A stretch of DNA of 64,000 nucleotides from Trochalopteron elliotii (Eukaryota > Chordata > Aves > Passeriformes > Leiothrichidae), in NCBI GenBank assembly GCA_024734555.1, contig JANPWX010000118.1, forward strand, positions 1,099,820 through 1,163,819, read 5' to 3'. How positions within the stretch are numbered: position 1 is the first letter of the stretch; every line of letters starts with the position of its first letter. Of the stretch, positions 12,801 through 27,800 are shown piece by piece. Below the pieces are notes generated by a model. That model was not told the origin of the DNA and did no database searches. It saw only the letters and a program-made list of their open reading frames with translations. The position numbers and the translations under genes were made by a program.

Positions 12801-15800
12801 CATGAATTCTTCTCATGGTGCGAATTTTTGGGAGAGGGGGTTATAGGAGATGCTGACAGAAAAGTAAAGGCATTGGCCAAATCTCCTGAAGTTAAAAGTC
12901 ATCACTGCACATACTCTGGTGGAGTCTGGATTGTAACACTCAACATCAGTGAGATAAAAGGTGTTTACCCCAATGCGGTCTAGCAAGAGAGAATAGCCAG
13001 GAAATGAGAAAAGGTGTTTTGGAAATACTTGGGAATGTCTCCCTTCAGGCATGTTTCCCATGAAGGTGAAAGGTCTCACTTTTCCAGTAAATCTGATGGC
13101 AGCCACCCTTGTGGGAACAGGCTGCGTGTACAGACCCAACATGGTGGTGATGCCTCTTGATTACGATCTGCACTGAGGTTGCCTTCTCCAGAAAAGGTGT
13201 TTGCTTCTGTACGTGACTCCAAAAGAAACTTGGCAGAAAACAACATCCCTGTGAGTCATCTGTTGTCATCCGCCTCAGAGACAGAGAAAAGGCACCAGTA
13301 AGACATCAAATGACCTGTTGGCCCCTCCATAGCCACAGTGGCAAAGGGGGAAAAAGAAGCAAGAGTAGATAATGTATTTCCAGACAGTTTCTTTCCATTT
13401 TTTTTTGTTGTTCCATTTTTTTGTGTTCTTTTGTTGTTGTTAACTACACCAACATAGTTGTGTAGAGGCACAGAAAATGAGGTTGAATGGGATGTCAGGT
13501 TTGGTCTAGTCACCTTCCCAACCTAAGCCAGGACAGACTGTACCCAAAGAACATCTTTATCCATATCCGATCTCCACAGGAATACACTCTACCTCATTTT
13601 CTCATCTTGTCCAGAGGAATTAACTTCTGAGCCACATCCATCACCATGAAAGACATAAAGATAGTAGAGGGATTTCAAAAGAGAGCTGCAAGCAGAAGCC
13701 ATAGCTGGGCTGCAAGACTTATGCTGTAAGATTTAAAGAGGAAAAAATATTTATCATGACAGAGAGGAGGTAGTGAGAGGATCTGACAGCTCTGTACAGA
13801 CACACAGAAAAGTTGTCTGCTGGCAGGAGGCATCCAGACCTTTATGACAAGGATGGAGCAAAAGCAACAACTTTCATCTTGAAATCAGAGGCACCTTCTC
13901 AGCAGAGAGGGTTACTGGATATGAGAATAGCTCAGCAGGGGAGATGGTGGACTCATCACCCCCTGTAGCTTGTGACAGGAGATAAGAGAACCTTCTGAAG
14001 GATGCATTTAATCTAGTCCCTGTGAAAAATCCCTGTGCCAGTGTATGACATCAGGAAGGGCAGGGCAGAATGGGGGAGACTGGCTGTAGCAGAAAACCGA
14101 GGGCTCTGCTGGCAAATCTGGGGTCTCCCAGTGCTTGCTCCCCTCTTCACTGGGCATGGGAACTCACACAACTGATCTGTGTTGTAGCTCACATTCCCTC
14201 AATGTATCAGGGGTCAGCTCTGCTTGGAACAAGTGCATCAGACAGGGTGGCCCTTTCCAGGAGGTAACACCAGGCACCCTGTCTGAAAGCTGTTCTGTTA
14301 CTGTGTTTGACTCAATTTTCACCAAACTGGTGAAAAACTTATGCTGGGAGATATTTTTTTCCCTAGGCAAGAGTGACTAGTCTCAGGGAAAGGCAGAAGA
14401 CATCTTGAACATCCTCCAAAAAAGCCCATATATAGAGCAGCACTCTCAAGAAGCTTATTAGGCTGCAGAGAGCAAATGGGATGGGGCAGTCCATGAAATG
14501 GTGTCTGGCCCTCCTAGGATTACCTGTGACACCTTCCAGCTGGACATTCATTTAAATTTTAATTTCAATTAAAATTAATAACACATTCTACAGCACAGTC
14601 TTGGCCACCATGTCCCATCAGCCAGTCAGGGATGCACAAGAGAAGTGCCCGAGGTCAACAGGCTTTGATGCTGGAGGAGAAGCACCTCTAAAGGTCCCCA
14701 AAGGCAGAGGTGAGCCTATTCCCCAGGAAAGGTGGTCATCAGAACCCTGGAAACACAATCATTTAGGCTGGAGAAGCCCTGTAAAATTAAGTCCAACCAT
14801 TAACCCAGCAGTGCCAGGGCCACCACTAACCCATGTCCCCAGGTGCCACATTTACATGTGTTTTAAATTCCTCCAGAGATGGGGACTTCATCCATGGGGC
14901 TCCCTAAGCCAGAGGCAAAGAATCAGAATTTTATAGTCCCTTCCAACCAAAACTATTCTACATTTCTGTGAAATAAGACACCAGCATGTCTACCCAGGGC
15001 CCCCATAAATCTTCATGCCATCACACATACAGCTCATAAATTGACCCTGCATAAATTTGGTGCCTGAAAGAAAGAAAACAAACCAAACAAAACCTGTTTG
15101 GGAAGCAGTCCTCTTTGCTGAATAAAGTTTATCAATTGAAAATATGTAAGTAACTCCTTCCCCCATCTAATTTTCTCTCCTTCACATCCATTTTCCATAC
15201 TAAAGGAATCCAAACCAGACTCCCCTTGATGCCTTACACCCACTTTTGGGGAAGCAAGAAGAGGGAATTCAAACACAAAGCAGATTGCCTTTTGTAGCAC
15301 CTTTCCTGTGAACTTACCCAGGCATTTCCCAGCATATGTGAACATAAAATAAAACACACCAAAAATAAAAGCAAGCTAAAAATAAACATAACAGAGGAAA
15401 TGAAAAATGTTCCCCTGGTTCAGTGTATAGCCTGTACCAAGTTAAACAGGAGGGACTGTGGCTCAGTTTAAAAATGCAAAGAAAAGGATGAAAGACGGGA
15501 GACTTTTGGGTCCCCTGGGTGGAAAGGTGTTAAAAGTCTGATTTCTGCTTGGCCTCATATAGGTCGTGATTGGGAGCAGAATGCACAGACAACCCCTGAT
15601 CGACTGGCAGAGACAGCAGAGAGGGGTTCCTGGTGATGGCAGTGAGGACACTGCACTGCTCTGGTCTGCAAGTGCTCTGCCAACCTTCAGCACCTTGAGT
15701 GGGTCCAAAAGCAAAAGGTGACACTTTCCTCAAAACAAGTACATACTTTTCTAGAGTCAAACACCTGTTGCACCCTGACCTGGAGAAAGCTGCACTTCAG

Positions 15801-18800
15801 CAGCAGCTCATCATGTTCCATAAACATGATCTCTATGTCTTCCCCAGCCTGCAAAGCACAGCGAGATCCTTCAAGATGAAAGATGCTACAGAAATACCAA
15901 CTTGTCATATATTTATTATTTTGGCAATGAGCATTTCTAGGCTGAAGGCAGGAAACCTCGTTTCTTTGTTGCTTTTGTTACTGTCCTTTCTCAGGTTATT
16001 TTAGGAAAGCCCTCGCACGCACGTACTGTGTACACGAGGCTGGGTGCGTGCAAACGGTCAGTGCAGCTCTCTACAGGAAGAACATGGATGTTCTGTGATC
16101 TTTTACACTCAAATGCCTCTCAGCCTCTGAAGATTTTCTATTCCTGGATTTTTATAGGGGATTTCCCCCCCATGCCCACCACCAGAGTCCACCTGCCTTA
16201 TATGAAATGAATTGTTAACCTTTAAAAATAATGCCACACATTAATTTGAGAGATAGAACAGATTTAAAAAATATGATAAAGGGGGCATACTTGAATGTTT
16301 CCTGACTTAACAGAGAAGTATCCTTTATTATTAGCATGGCTACTCGAGGCTATCAGCCTAACCCCCCGCCCCAAATATTCAAGACTTCAGTTCTGAAGAT
16401 CAAAACTCTAAACAGAATTTTCTACTCTGAAAACTCTGGGAATCTGATTTACTTTGAGTATTTGCTAAAGGCACACACATCTCCTGCAATTCAGCATGTT
16501 GCTGTGAAGTCAAGGCCATGGGGAGCCCACAGGAGGGCAACAAGAGGAAGAGGAGACACGAGGATCCTGCTGTGCCCCTGGAAAAAGCACACAGCTTGGT
16601 GTGCCTTGGCAATAAGGGAACTGGCTTGTACTTCAGCTATAATGAGACTTCTATGAGGAAAATGTCTATTTTCCTCTCTATTTGCCCCTATATGGGCATC
16701 TCCTGATCCCCAGTCAATGCTCAGCTGCGTCCAGTGAGTCTTTTCCTCCTTGCAGTCACTTCTCAGGGGAAGGGGGAAGCTCTCAAGCAATGAGAATGCA
16801 AGATTATTTTAAGGGATGAGAAAATGTAATTGAAAAACCACATCAGTTGGCCAGGGTCTCAGAAGCATGTGGGTACATTGCTGTAACAGCTTACCAGGAG
16901 GAAACACGCCGCATTTCAGGTGAACACTGATCTTTTAATGTAAGGTTGAGAATAATATTTATATACTGACTCACTAAGATTTATGTTTCTTTATAAATCA
17001 CACATGCACTTAAAAAAAAAAAAAAGTAAAAAACAACTTCAGGATATTCATGGCTTCCAGAACTCTACATAAATCAATTGTACCACAATCCCACAGGCTT
17101 TAACACAAACACACGCACACACTCATTTGTTATCAGGGATGTTCACCCATCCAGGCCATCAACAGAAGGAACACGACAAGAACTGCCAAGAGATGACCCC
17201 AGACAAAGCCCTTCTGTGCTTAAGAACCCCAAAGCTCAACTCAAAAATCAGTATTCCCAGTGGTGTGGCTTGAGTAACTGGCTGAACTGGAGCCCTGGAT
17301 CAGCACATGCATGTAACATCAGGGAGCCTGGGATCCAAAAGCAAAGCCAGACTTGGCAGATTTAAAGCTCTGAGCCCACTGTTGGCATTATCACCACATT
17401 CAACAGGGCAGTGTGAGACTCGGTGAGGGGCCTGGATAGACCAGGAGTGAGAACAGAGAGGATGAGGAGAGCTTCATCCCCACCTTCCTCAGCACAGAAA
17501 AGATCAGAATGGATGGAGATGGAGCTTGTAAAGTAAGTGCTGGAGAAGCCAATGCTTCAGCTTTAGCAAAAACTCCCAGTGATAACTTTTCAGAGATTTT
17601 CAAACTTCTCTTGGTCTTCCCACCAGGAATCAGTCCTGTAGCACAGTTTTGTATAGATGCAGAGGCCATGCACAAAATCTGGTTTCTGCCTTCCCATTCC
17701 CTCCAGCAAGATAAGCAAACCAAGACTCATTCCATCAGATCTTCCAACAATACCTCAAAAGCCACCTGAAGACAGTCACAAAGCACTCAACGAGAAGATA
17801 AAAACTCCAGAATTCAAAACACAAATTCCCAGAGGAGAGCAGCAACCCTGGGTGGCCAGATGCCCTGAGGAGACCATCCATACCTGTAGCACTGATGGCC
17901 ACATCCCTCCTGGTGCTGCAGGAGGCAGGTGGTGAGGGGGCCAGAGGAGCCAGGCTGAGCCAGGGTCCGCAGGGCCACGGCTGCAACGCCCACAAGGGGA
18001 GAGGAGAAGTTGAGAAGCAGTGAAGCAACCTGGGGGGATGGGTCCTCCTGGCTGTGGGTCACATTGATGACGAGAGGGTTGTGCTGACACGACAGCTCGT
18101 GCATCCCTGTGAGACAAGGCAAAGAAAGAAGTGACCAGCCCAGCTCCAGGGATTTGCTTTTGGTTCACATCTGTTTCCCCCACACACCAACAGACCAGCT
18201 TGAAAGGCAGAAGATCCTGCAAGGAGGGGCAGGGGACAGCAGTGAGGGATCACAGCCGTGGCTCCAGGTGTCCCTTTTGGTGTCACAGCCCACAAGTTGC
18301 TCACCCAAAGAGTGGTTCTGTCCATCCGTGTCAGTCAGCTGGACGGCGACCACTGGCTTGTGCCGCTGGCGTGGGACAGTGCCAGAGGAGGCCAGGAAGA
18401 GCAGGAGAGAGGTGGGCACTGCAGGTCTCTCAAAGCAAACCTAGGAGAGGGAAGGAGACACTCAGAGAGCAGGCACACCAAATAGAGCAAGAGAGAGAAA
18501 GAGGGAGCAGTAGGACAGCAGGAACAGGCATAAGGGGTCAGAGACCTTGTGGGGTTGCAAATGGTTGCAAAGGTGGGGAGGAGGAAGGAAGGCAGCCAAA
18601 ACAGTCCTTTCCCTCTGGATTTCCCTTCTTCCTTCTACAAGCCTTCTCCTCATGTATTCAGTCCCACCCTGACATAAAGTTAGGGCATCTTCACAGCACC
18701 CACATTTGCTACTCTTCAAATTGAGCGAGACCTGGATAATCTCTTTCCTGCTTCCCCTTCACCAGGCTTGAGACGCCCACCCCACAAAGAGCTGGCCAGG

Positions 18801-21800
18801 CAAGTGAGGCACCCAGAGAAAGCAGCAACCAGCCTTGCCACCCAATATTTCCAATTAAAAAAAACCTCAAAAAAAGACAAAAAACAAAACAAGCCCAAAG
18901 AATGTCCCCAGTACCCACTGCGACAGCAAACTGTCCACCAGCCAACACGTGGAAAGATTTGTGGGAAGAAGTCCTGCCTGCTAGGAGAGCCAGCAACTTG
19001 CTACTTGTCTACAACCCTGAAGGCAGCTGGAAGTAGCTGGGAAACTCATGGCAGAGCAGATGTTCTTTGGAAGTAAGAAGACAGAAATGTTTTTCTCCCC
19101 CACCCTGGTACCCCCCCTTTCCCCCCCAGTGCCGAGATGTGTTTTGATCAAGATCCGCCCGATACAGCGTTTTTGTGGAATGCTGGCGTGGTGGAAGCTC
19201 AGAAATTCGAGGCAAAGGTGTATTTGGAAAGAAGACAAGTCCTGGCTGGCCAGGCACAGCCCAAGGAGCAGACTGTGGGAACAGAGGGGACAACCATGCA
19301 ATCCATGATGGCAGCCTAGCCTCAGGGTGGTTTTTGCCACGTCAGGCATTGTTCACACACAGGAACAGGAGAAAACCTTGGGCTTCAGCCCAGGGGTCCC
19401 ACCCTGCAGGGAGGTGCTCCATGAGCAAGGCCCCACTGCTGTCTCCTTGCTCCCTTAGCCAGGACTTTCTCACTTACAGGGCTGCCTGGCTGCAAGGAGT
19501 GGACCAGAGGGCTCAAATGTTTTTATTTGGTATATCTCCACTGTCTCCCTTGGTGAGATTAGTGGAGGAAGAAGGAAAAGAAACAGGAAAGCAAGAAGGG
19601 AGGAAAAGAATAAAAGAAGAGCCAGCAGTGCTCACAGACAAGAAGCCCCCCAAGACAGAGCTACAGCGATGAAGTCCCAAGGACCTGGATGATTTTTACC
19701 CAGCCTCCAAGTGTGGTTCCTCAGGGGAGGAGAGGTAGTTGGAGAAGTCAGGTGAGGTTTTCCCTCAACTACACATCTTGAGGTGGCGAGCCGTCTTTCC
19801 CTTTCCACAAAGTGCATCTTTGTGAGGATGAAAGGCACTGGCCCCAAGCAGCTGCCTTGATTAACCTCCCAATCCTTTTTCAATACATATTATGTGCTTG
19901 GCCACAGCAGGCTATCTTCTTAATTCTTCTCCCTCCCTCTCCCCCTTTCTTATTTAATTTCCTGCATTACACATCCTGACTCGCTTACAAGTGATTTTGA
20001 TGTCTTTCCTCATCAGGTGTATTAAAAACTGAGAACATAGCATGGCTGGAGATCTGCAAATTGTAACAATTCTCACGTGCAGACAGACCCAAGGGGGATG
20101 GCAGGTGCTCCATTCAGTGGCACAGACACATACCTCTTGCCCCCAACCTAATTATGGGACAACAGTGAACATGGTAAAAACACTGGCACTCCTTTTCCAG
20201 AGCAGTTGTGGATCCCTGGAGACATTTAATATCTGCTAGGGCTCTAAGCAACCTGGTCTAGTGGAAGGTGTCTCTGCTTATGGCAGTGGGGTTTGAACTT
20301 GAGGGTATTTAAGCTCCTTTCTGACCCTAACCATTCCATAATCCTTTGACCCAGCCATTCCCCTTGTTCATTGGTGCCACCTCTTCAGAAATGCTGTAGG
20401 AAGTGATTCCTACCACCTGATGAGTTTTGTGGTGCAGCACTAACCCAGGAGACACAGGTGAAACAGCTTTAAAATGGCCCTGTGAGCTGGTGGGCACCAA
20501 GCACCTCGTGCACATGGGTACACATGTGCATCAACAGCACCATTCCTGTCTGGGCAGGCAGCTGTGCTAGGCAAATTGTCAACAAAAAGGCATCTTTCCT
20601 AACCCAATATGTTACCAATCAGGCCAACTGTTAAAAAAAAAAAAACAAAACACAAAAAACCCCGTATTTATTACTAGTCCATAAATAATTTTATGGGCGG
20701 AAAATAATAGCACTCCTAGAGAGAGCACAGAGAACCAGTAATGAAAGTCTTTAGTATAAACATCCATAGAGGAAGAGAAGTGACCACAAGCTCCAATAAA
20801 ACCGTAACATGTTTTAACCCCTGCAGAGAAGTGGAAAGCAAGCTTTCATCTAGGTAAGGCCGAGGGGGAGGATTACTGCTGCCCCTTTAGCAAAGGAGGA
20901 AAGGTTTGTCATGGCCAGAGACTGAAGCCAAAAGTGGGTTGTGAGCACACAGACAAGGAAGAGAGGGAAAATTAGAAGGTTAAAGGAAGTTGTTCTGGAG
21001 AGAGAGAGGACCTCAGAGCAGCACACCCATGTTTATTGACTGAGGTTTGATGATTTACCCAGTTGTCTGAGCATCTGGGGGAAGAGGCCTTCTCTAGAGA
21101 ACCTTGGACAAAACAGGGCAAGCTGCCCCTCAGAGTGCAGAGGCAGCAGCATGCCAGAGCCTGGCTTTCCAGCAACACCAGGCAGCAGCCACAAAACCTC
21201 TAAACTGTGCCTGTGGTCAGAAACCCAATGCTGTAAAAATCCCAGTGGCCTGACCCTCAGCCCTCCTCTGTCCCTCTTCTCTACCTGCTGGAACTGAGGG
21301 GTTTGACCCTCCTCCAGGGGCAGCCCCTGAGTCCCTGCTGGGCTGCAGGACCAGCATCCTGGGGCACAGACCTCTGGTCTGCAGTCATCAGAAGGACCAG
21401 CCACAGCTGGTTGTTGTGAGCTTGGGGTGCTCAGCACCCCTCAGGATGGCAGAGGATATCCAGGTGCCCTCTGCTGCTCTTCCCAGCCACGGGGAACAAA
21501 GGCAACTAGGACTTTAAACACAGCCTGTGCCTAGCCTTTGGGGGTGTTAAAGCACAGCTTGGCTGCAGGGGAAAGTCAGGAGAGAGTTGTTTCTCAGCCT
21601 CGAGGCATTTCTGTGGTATTTTGGTTTCATGCACAAGTCCTTCTCCTGGCAACCTGCCCCAGATGGGTTTGCTGTTCACAGTGGGAATGGGGCAACTATT
21701 TAAGACACAGGTATTTTAGGATTTACAAAGAGTGCAGTAGCATATGGAGTACTACATGAGTAGTTTTAAAGGTTGCTGTAGTTCCTACAGGACAGAAAAG

Positions 21801-24800
21801 GAAGGGTTTTGTCACCAGAGCTGGGTAAAGACAAACAAAATCCTTTGTGCCCAACCACACACCCTCACTTACCTTGAGCCAAACTCCCTCATCGCCCAAG
21901 AGCATCTTCTCATTTGGGTCCTGAGCATTCTCTTGGCTGGGAGCACAGGGAAACCAAGCAGCCTGTAGAAGGTCCTTTGGCACCTCAGGAAGGTGGGATT
22001 TACATACCTGAAAAGAGAGATTTATTTCAACCCAGAAGGTTGCAAGGAAAGGAGGGAAAAACAGCACCTACAAAACTTCAGGGAAGATTCAACAAATGTT
22101 GAGAAGGATCCCAAGGTGGCTCCTAGCATGAAGACAGTTTGGATGTGGCTTCCTAAGTGACATGTCACTGCCCACACACATGCACAGAGGACCTTTGCCA
22201 TTTTGGAGCACTGTAAATGTGTTTAAGCATCTCATGGTGTCTGTTGGGCTGAGTAACAAACAATGAGCCAAGCTGTGAGCTGGTAGGTGAGACCACAGCA
22301 TCCTGATTTTGGCTGGGCTCATGAGATACAAAGGTGTGATTCATTTGCCTGAATAACACTCTTCTCTTCCATTCCATGCCCTGTGGCATCCCCACAGGGC
22401 TGGCAGACAAAACCTGGGAGGTACAGATGTCATTGTAAAGGAGCAGACACCTGAGCCCAAGGCACCTCAGACATGTATATCTGGGCAGTTTAATCATGCT
22501 GCAGGTCTCAGAAAGACCATTCCTCATATCAAGTCAGTAGAAACACACGTGTAAAAGGGCTAAATATGATCTCCTTACATATTTCTTGCCTTTCTTCAGC
22601 TTGCTAGGAAAGAACATACACACCACGTTAACACCAATCAGGCAAAATCCCTTCCAGGCTCTGCTCCAAAGCCCATATGAAAGATGGGAATTCTCCCATT
22701 GATTTTTCCTTGGCTTCAGATCAGAGGCCTTGGGAGCAGTACAGATGCTGGTGTGTGCGTGATTTCATCCTTTCAGGCCCTGACCTTATAAGGTATTAGA
22801 CTGACAGGATTTTTTTTAAGCCAACAGTGGGACAAGTCACATGCTCCAAGTCGAGCATTTGGCTGGTGGGTGGGGTGGTCTCTGTTCAGTGAAATGCATG
22901 GCTGGGGGAGGTGCTCCCTGCCAGGAAGAAGCACCTTTCCATGAATTGCAGTTCCTAAACTCAGAGATTGATGCAAGGGGAGTGTGAGAAATGCCCAGGT
23001 CTTCCACTCAGTCCCTGGTTGGAAAGGCAGTAATTGATGAATGCTTCCAGAGCTGATTTTGTTTGTGCCTTCCCCAGCACAGACTTTGCTAGAAAAGTCT
23101 CTTTTTTGTCCATGCCTTTACTCACCTTCACAACAGGCTCTCCAGTGACTAAGGAAGCAGGGCAGGACTTTGCATCCTGGGAGGCGTAGGCTCTCACTGC
23201 CCACAGATCCACATATCCCTCAGGGGTGTGTGGACCACAGTCCAGCATGCTGCTTGTCTTCTCAAAGGGCTCACACACACCATCCCCATCATGAACGTAG
23301 CACAGGCTTGGCTCCCCTGCAGGGAGAACAGGGATGGACTGCTTACAAACCAGGCTCCAGGCACACACACCCCCCTCCTCTCATTATAAGAGGTTTGCTG
23401 TCTCATTAGCCTGGGCTTTTCCCACCACAAGGGCCTGACAAGATCCATGGATCACTCCAGCTGTTGTGATGAGGTGCGTGGCTCTCTGCTCTAAGGAGCA
23501 GTGTGAACAATGTACAGTTTTGACTCCTGCCTCAAAAGGAGTCAATCCATTTGGACCCATCTCAATCCAGTTGGACTCACCAACACAGTTGAAGCCTTTT
23601 TCCTTTTTACACTTCCTGGAACAACCATCTCCATCCAGCAAGTCCCCATCATCACATTCCTCCTCCAGGCTCCTAAAAGGGCAACAGCCAGATGTATTAC
23701 CACCTTTGACTCAACATCCCCATGCTCCTGCCCAGTCATGAGTGAGGGCCCCTTATCTTGGTTCTATTTCCACAGAAGCAGTTCCAAAGGAAGAACCACA
23801 CAATTAGATAGAGAAAACACCTTGCCAGGGGATAAAAAGAGGTTAAAGTCACAGCATTTGGGAGCAGACATTGACTTTGCTATAAGACCTGAGGCAAGAA
23901 TTATGGGAGAAAGGGCAAAGTAGAGAACTAAGCATGAGGAAGACCTGTTGCTGAAGAAGGCAGGAGATTCTGAAATGGGGCTGGGGTTTCAGTGGGAGCT
24001 GGAGAGGAGGCAGGAGAAGGGAGAGACAGACGTTCTTCTCCCTCTCCCTACCCTGCTAAGAAAACTGGCTTCAAATGAAAGCGATCCTGAGTATCCTGGA
24101 AGCTGAAGTCTGAAAAAGCTGAAATATGGGAACCTGAAATCATCATCTCCCAGGCAGAGCAGGTGAATAATTGAGCTCTCAATGTAGAGCTGGTGCATCC
24201 CTCATTATTTGGGGTCTCTGAGCAGAGACTGGACAGCTCTCTAAAGACACCACACCACGTGGGACTGTGCTTGTTGCAGAATCTACTCCTGCAGGGCCCT
24301 GTACAAAAAGTTACACTGCCCACTTCCAAAGGCAGATCCTTTGGGATGGACCCTGCAACAGCTCGCTGAGATGGGCCAGAATCCAAGCACTGAAGTCAAG
24401 AAGAGAGGCTGTTCAGGTTGAACCCCTCACACAGACCACGTCTCTCAAAAAGACCATCTCCAACTTGTATGCATGTGGCATTTTACAAAACACCAGCTCC
24501 AGAGCTCAGTCTGCTGGAGGGATGTTGTGCAGCATCTTCAGCCATGTACCCGAGCACAAAGGACCCACCTGCTGCTTCCCTTTGGGGCAGGATGACCTGA
24601 CAGCTTAAAGAACCTCATCTGAGAGCCTGAGTTTTTCAACTTACGTGGTCACCTTGCCATCCCCACAGTAGGGTGTTCCATGGACATGGACAAGCGGCGG
24701 GGAGGCTTCTCCTGAGGTTGCCCCAGAGACTACCTGCACCTGGTAGTGGTACACCTGCCCAGGTGTGACTTCCCTGCAGGAACAGAGAGAACTTGAGGGA

Positions 24801-27800
24801 ACAGCAACATCTGCAACATTGAGGTTTGCTCACCACAGCTACAGACATCACATGCATATATCCATGCAGTATCAATCTGACGTGTCTTCATAAGAAACAG
24901 ACACATCACAGGCAGAGCCTGTGGGAACAGTCTCTTTTAGGTCACTGCTTATTTCCCAAGGGTCTGAGCTAGGAAGAAGTGGCATTAGCTTGAGTAATCA
25001 TTTTAGTCATTGTGTTGATGGGGGAAACATAATCCTATGGGTTGTATTGACGAGGAAAATGTTTCTGGGTTTGATAAGCTCCTTCTAGTTAACCTGGACT
25101 CATGGACAAGGGTCGTGCTAGCATGGTGGGTCGGCCACATTCTTGCTCAATGGCATTGGATGCAGTAATTCCCACAGCAGTGGGGACAGGAGGGAAAACA
25201 AAGCAGAAGCAAAACCATCTAGGGGTTCAAAGAGAGAAGACACAGGGAGGTCACCAAACCTGACTCGGCCACCCCTCCAGCCCAAGGCAGAGCAGCCCAG
25301 TGACTCACGTGTCGGTGAAGTGGCGATGTGCCTGCAGGGGGGTGGCAGGGGACCCGTCTGCAAACGGGGGCTCACGGAGCACCCGGTACTGGATCAGTCT
25401 GCAGGCTGAGCACAGGGAGCTGTGGGGCCTGGAGGTCAGCAGGGCCGTGTCTATCTCCATCCTCTCGTCAAAGGTGTAGATTTTAACTCCAGACATCTTT
25501 CTAGGGATATTCAGCTTCACAGTAAAGGGGACATCACAGAAGGTGTCCAGGGGGCCCAGGTGGATGGATTCCCCCTGCTCTGTCAGGATTTCAATGTCAG
25601 ACAGTGCCTTGGGAGAGCCTGTGGAGAGGTATGTGGTCCAGAGGGTGAGGGAATCGGGGTAGACAGGGTGCAGGAAGCGCAGCTCCAGGATGCAGCCGTC
25701 CGGCTGGGGACACGGCACGGTCATGTTCATGTCATACAAGTGCAGCTCTGGGCTCCAGGCCTGCAGACTGGGCTCACAGGGCTGATCCACATCTGGAGGA
25801 CCTGGGACAAGGAGGGAGCTGGTGAAAACCAGGGGATCCACAGGAGTGATCTTCCCTGTAGGTGCTTATACGTGTCCGGGCTATAACTGCAAACCTGTGT
25901 GGGTTTGCACCCACTACAGGCATGTCCTAGACCTGCTCTAACATCCTGGAAAGCAATAAACTCCACTGGTCTCCCAGCTCCTGGGTACTTGGACATACAC
26001 ACAAGGCTCAGCAGACCTAGTGTCTCACAGGCCTCTCAAATGGGAACAGTGGTATCCACACTGCAGCTGCAAAGATCTAGGGACAGCCTAGACACAGCTG
26101 AGGAAGGTGAAGCTTGCTCTGTAGCCTCGCAGGTGCAGAAACTTTGCCAAAGGCACCTGAATGCTCCAAGCAGAGCAGAGACTGAAGCTTTGCACAAGCA
26201 TGTGCTGAGACAGGTCATAGCCAGGAAGGGACCAGGTCCGAAGCAGGGCTGGAAAGCTGTTTTTCCAGAAGAACCTCCAGGACAGTGCCCAGGCTAATCT
26301 CAGAGCCCCAACTTGCCTCCTCTGATGGTGGATTAGGACTCAGCAAGAGAAATGGAGTGCTGGCCTTTCAGATCCAGAAAGGATTACTGGAATTTATCAT
26401 TCTGTAGTAAAAATACCCTTGTCTTCATTAGCCACTGAAAGCATTTCTTAGGGTCCAGCAGCAATTCAAAGCCTTCACCCATTTAAAACAAGTCTAAAAG
26501 TTTCTGAAACCAACAAACTCTCTCTTTTTATCAGAGCAAACAAGCAGTTGTGACAACTACAGACACACAGAACCACATCCTCTGGCTCTGCATGGTTCAG
26601 CAGCAGCACATGCACCTCACACAGCTCCCAGGACCAGCTGCCCTGGTCTCCTGCCTCCTCTACCCTGCTCCTGGAGGAGCTGAGGCAGCAAGAAAATCCC
26701 AACAGCTCCCATGGCAACTGCGTGACCCCAAAAGTCACCACTGTGCCCACAAGGTGGGTCTCCAAACCAACATCTGGGTCCCAGCACAAGAGAAGTTGTA
26801 GGCTGCTGTCAGCCTTGCTGGGGTGGAATAGACTGCCCAGGGCTTGGCATAGACACAGTGTGACTCAGCACAGAGCTCCTCTTGCTCTCTTTGGACAAGA
26901 TCAAGTCTGTGAATGCCCCTGAGGTTTTGAATGAGGTCCCAAGATCTATATTTTAAGGCTGATTTCAGTTAAATGCTCCTCCCTTTGGTCAGCATTTCTC
27001 AACAACACCTGTCTGAACAATGATTTGGGTTAATATTGAGGTGCCAATCAGTTTGTCCAAAGCCATCTGGCTATTACCAGGTTTTTCCTGGGCACCAGGA
27101 AGCCCTTCCTGCACTACAGAACCCTTGCAAAGGGAAGACAAGTGATGCTCCAAAAAAAATTTTAAAATCGTATTCTTTTTCTTGTACCAGAAAGGTTCTG
27201 TCTGGGGACTCACAGAGAGGAAAAGAGAGAAAACATTTACCTTCTGCTTCTTCTGGGGTCCAGTAGCCAGAGGAATCACAGACCCGAGGGGAAGAGGCCT
27301 CGTGCACGTACTGACGGAAGGTGCCATCCTCAGCACAGCTGTCACACAGTGTGTCCTGCTCCCTGCTGACAGAGCACACACCTGCCATGTCTAAGGAGGA
27401 CCAGGCAACTTCCCATCCACATCTGTCTAGGTGGGACCAGACAGGAAGTTGGAAAAGCAGAGCTGAGGTCTCAGAAACTCCCTGGGTAGATCATCCTGCT
27501 TAGAATAAGCTTCTTCAAAGACAGGGAAATACGAGTGCCCGTGGGACAGGCTGGATTTAATCTTTCCTCTTCTCCTTGATCTCTGGGGAGTCTTGGATGA
27601 ACAACCTGTCCTGTTCCCCCAGTCAGAGCTAATATATCCCACACGTCCCAGGGCAATGCCTCTGGACTAGAGTGGGTGCAATTAAGGCGCTTTCTGCTAA
27701 ACCCAGAGTCAGGTTTTGGCTTTCAGCATTATTGTAATACAAACCAGCAATGATAATGTCAATTCCTGTGCTCTCCAGAAAAGATAAAGGCACTTTCCTG

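Larger units (their letters stand above)
8699..17883 (-). other. PAPPA2: PAPPA2 intron L-M
   Basis: About 9.2 kb. Contains the plus-oriented LTR at 9914-10358, an A/C-rich tract at 10549-10618, a C-rich quadruplex-type tract at 10943-10961, a perfect AT inverted repeat at 14555-14576, CR1 scraps near 14755-14971 and a poly-A tract near 17012. The stretch 12800-13260 has long open frames on the minus strand but no recognisable protein. Confidence 0.75.

Noticed and set aside
18131..18724. 197-codon plus-strand frame
   Set aside because: Antisense to exon K and its flanks; no recognisable protein.
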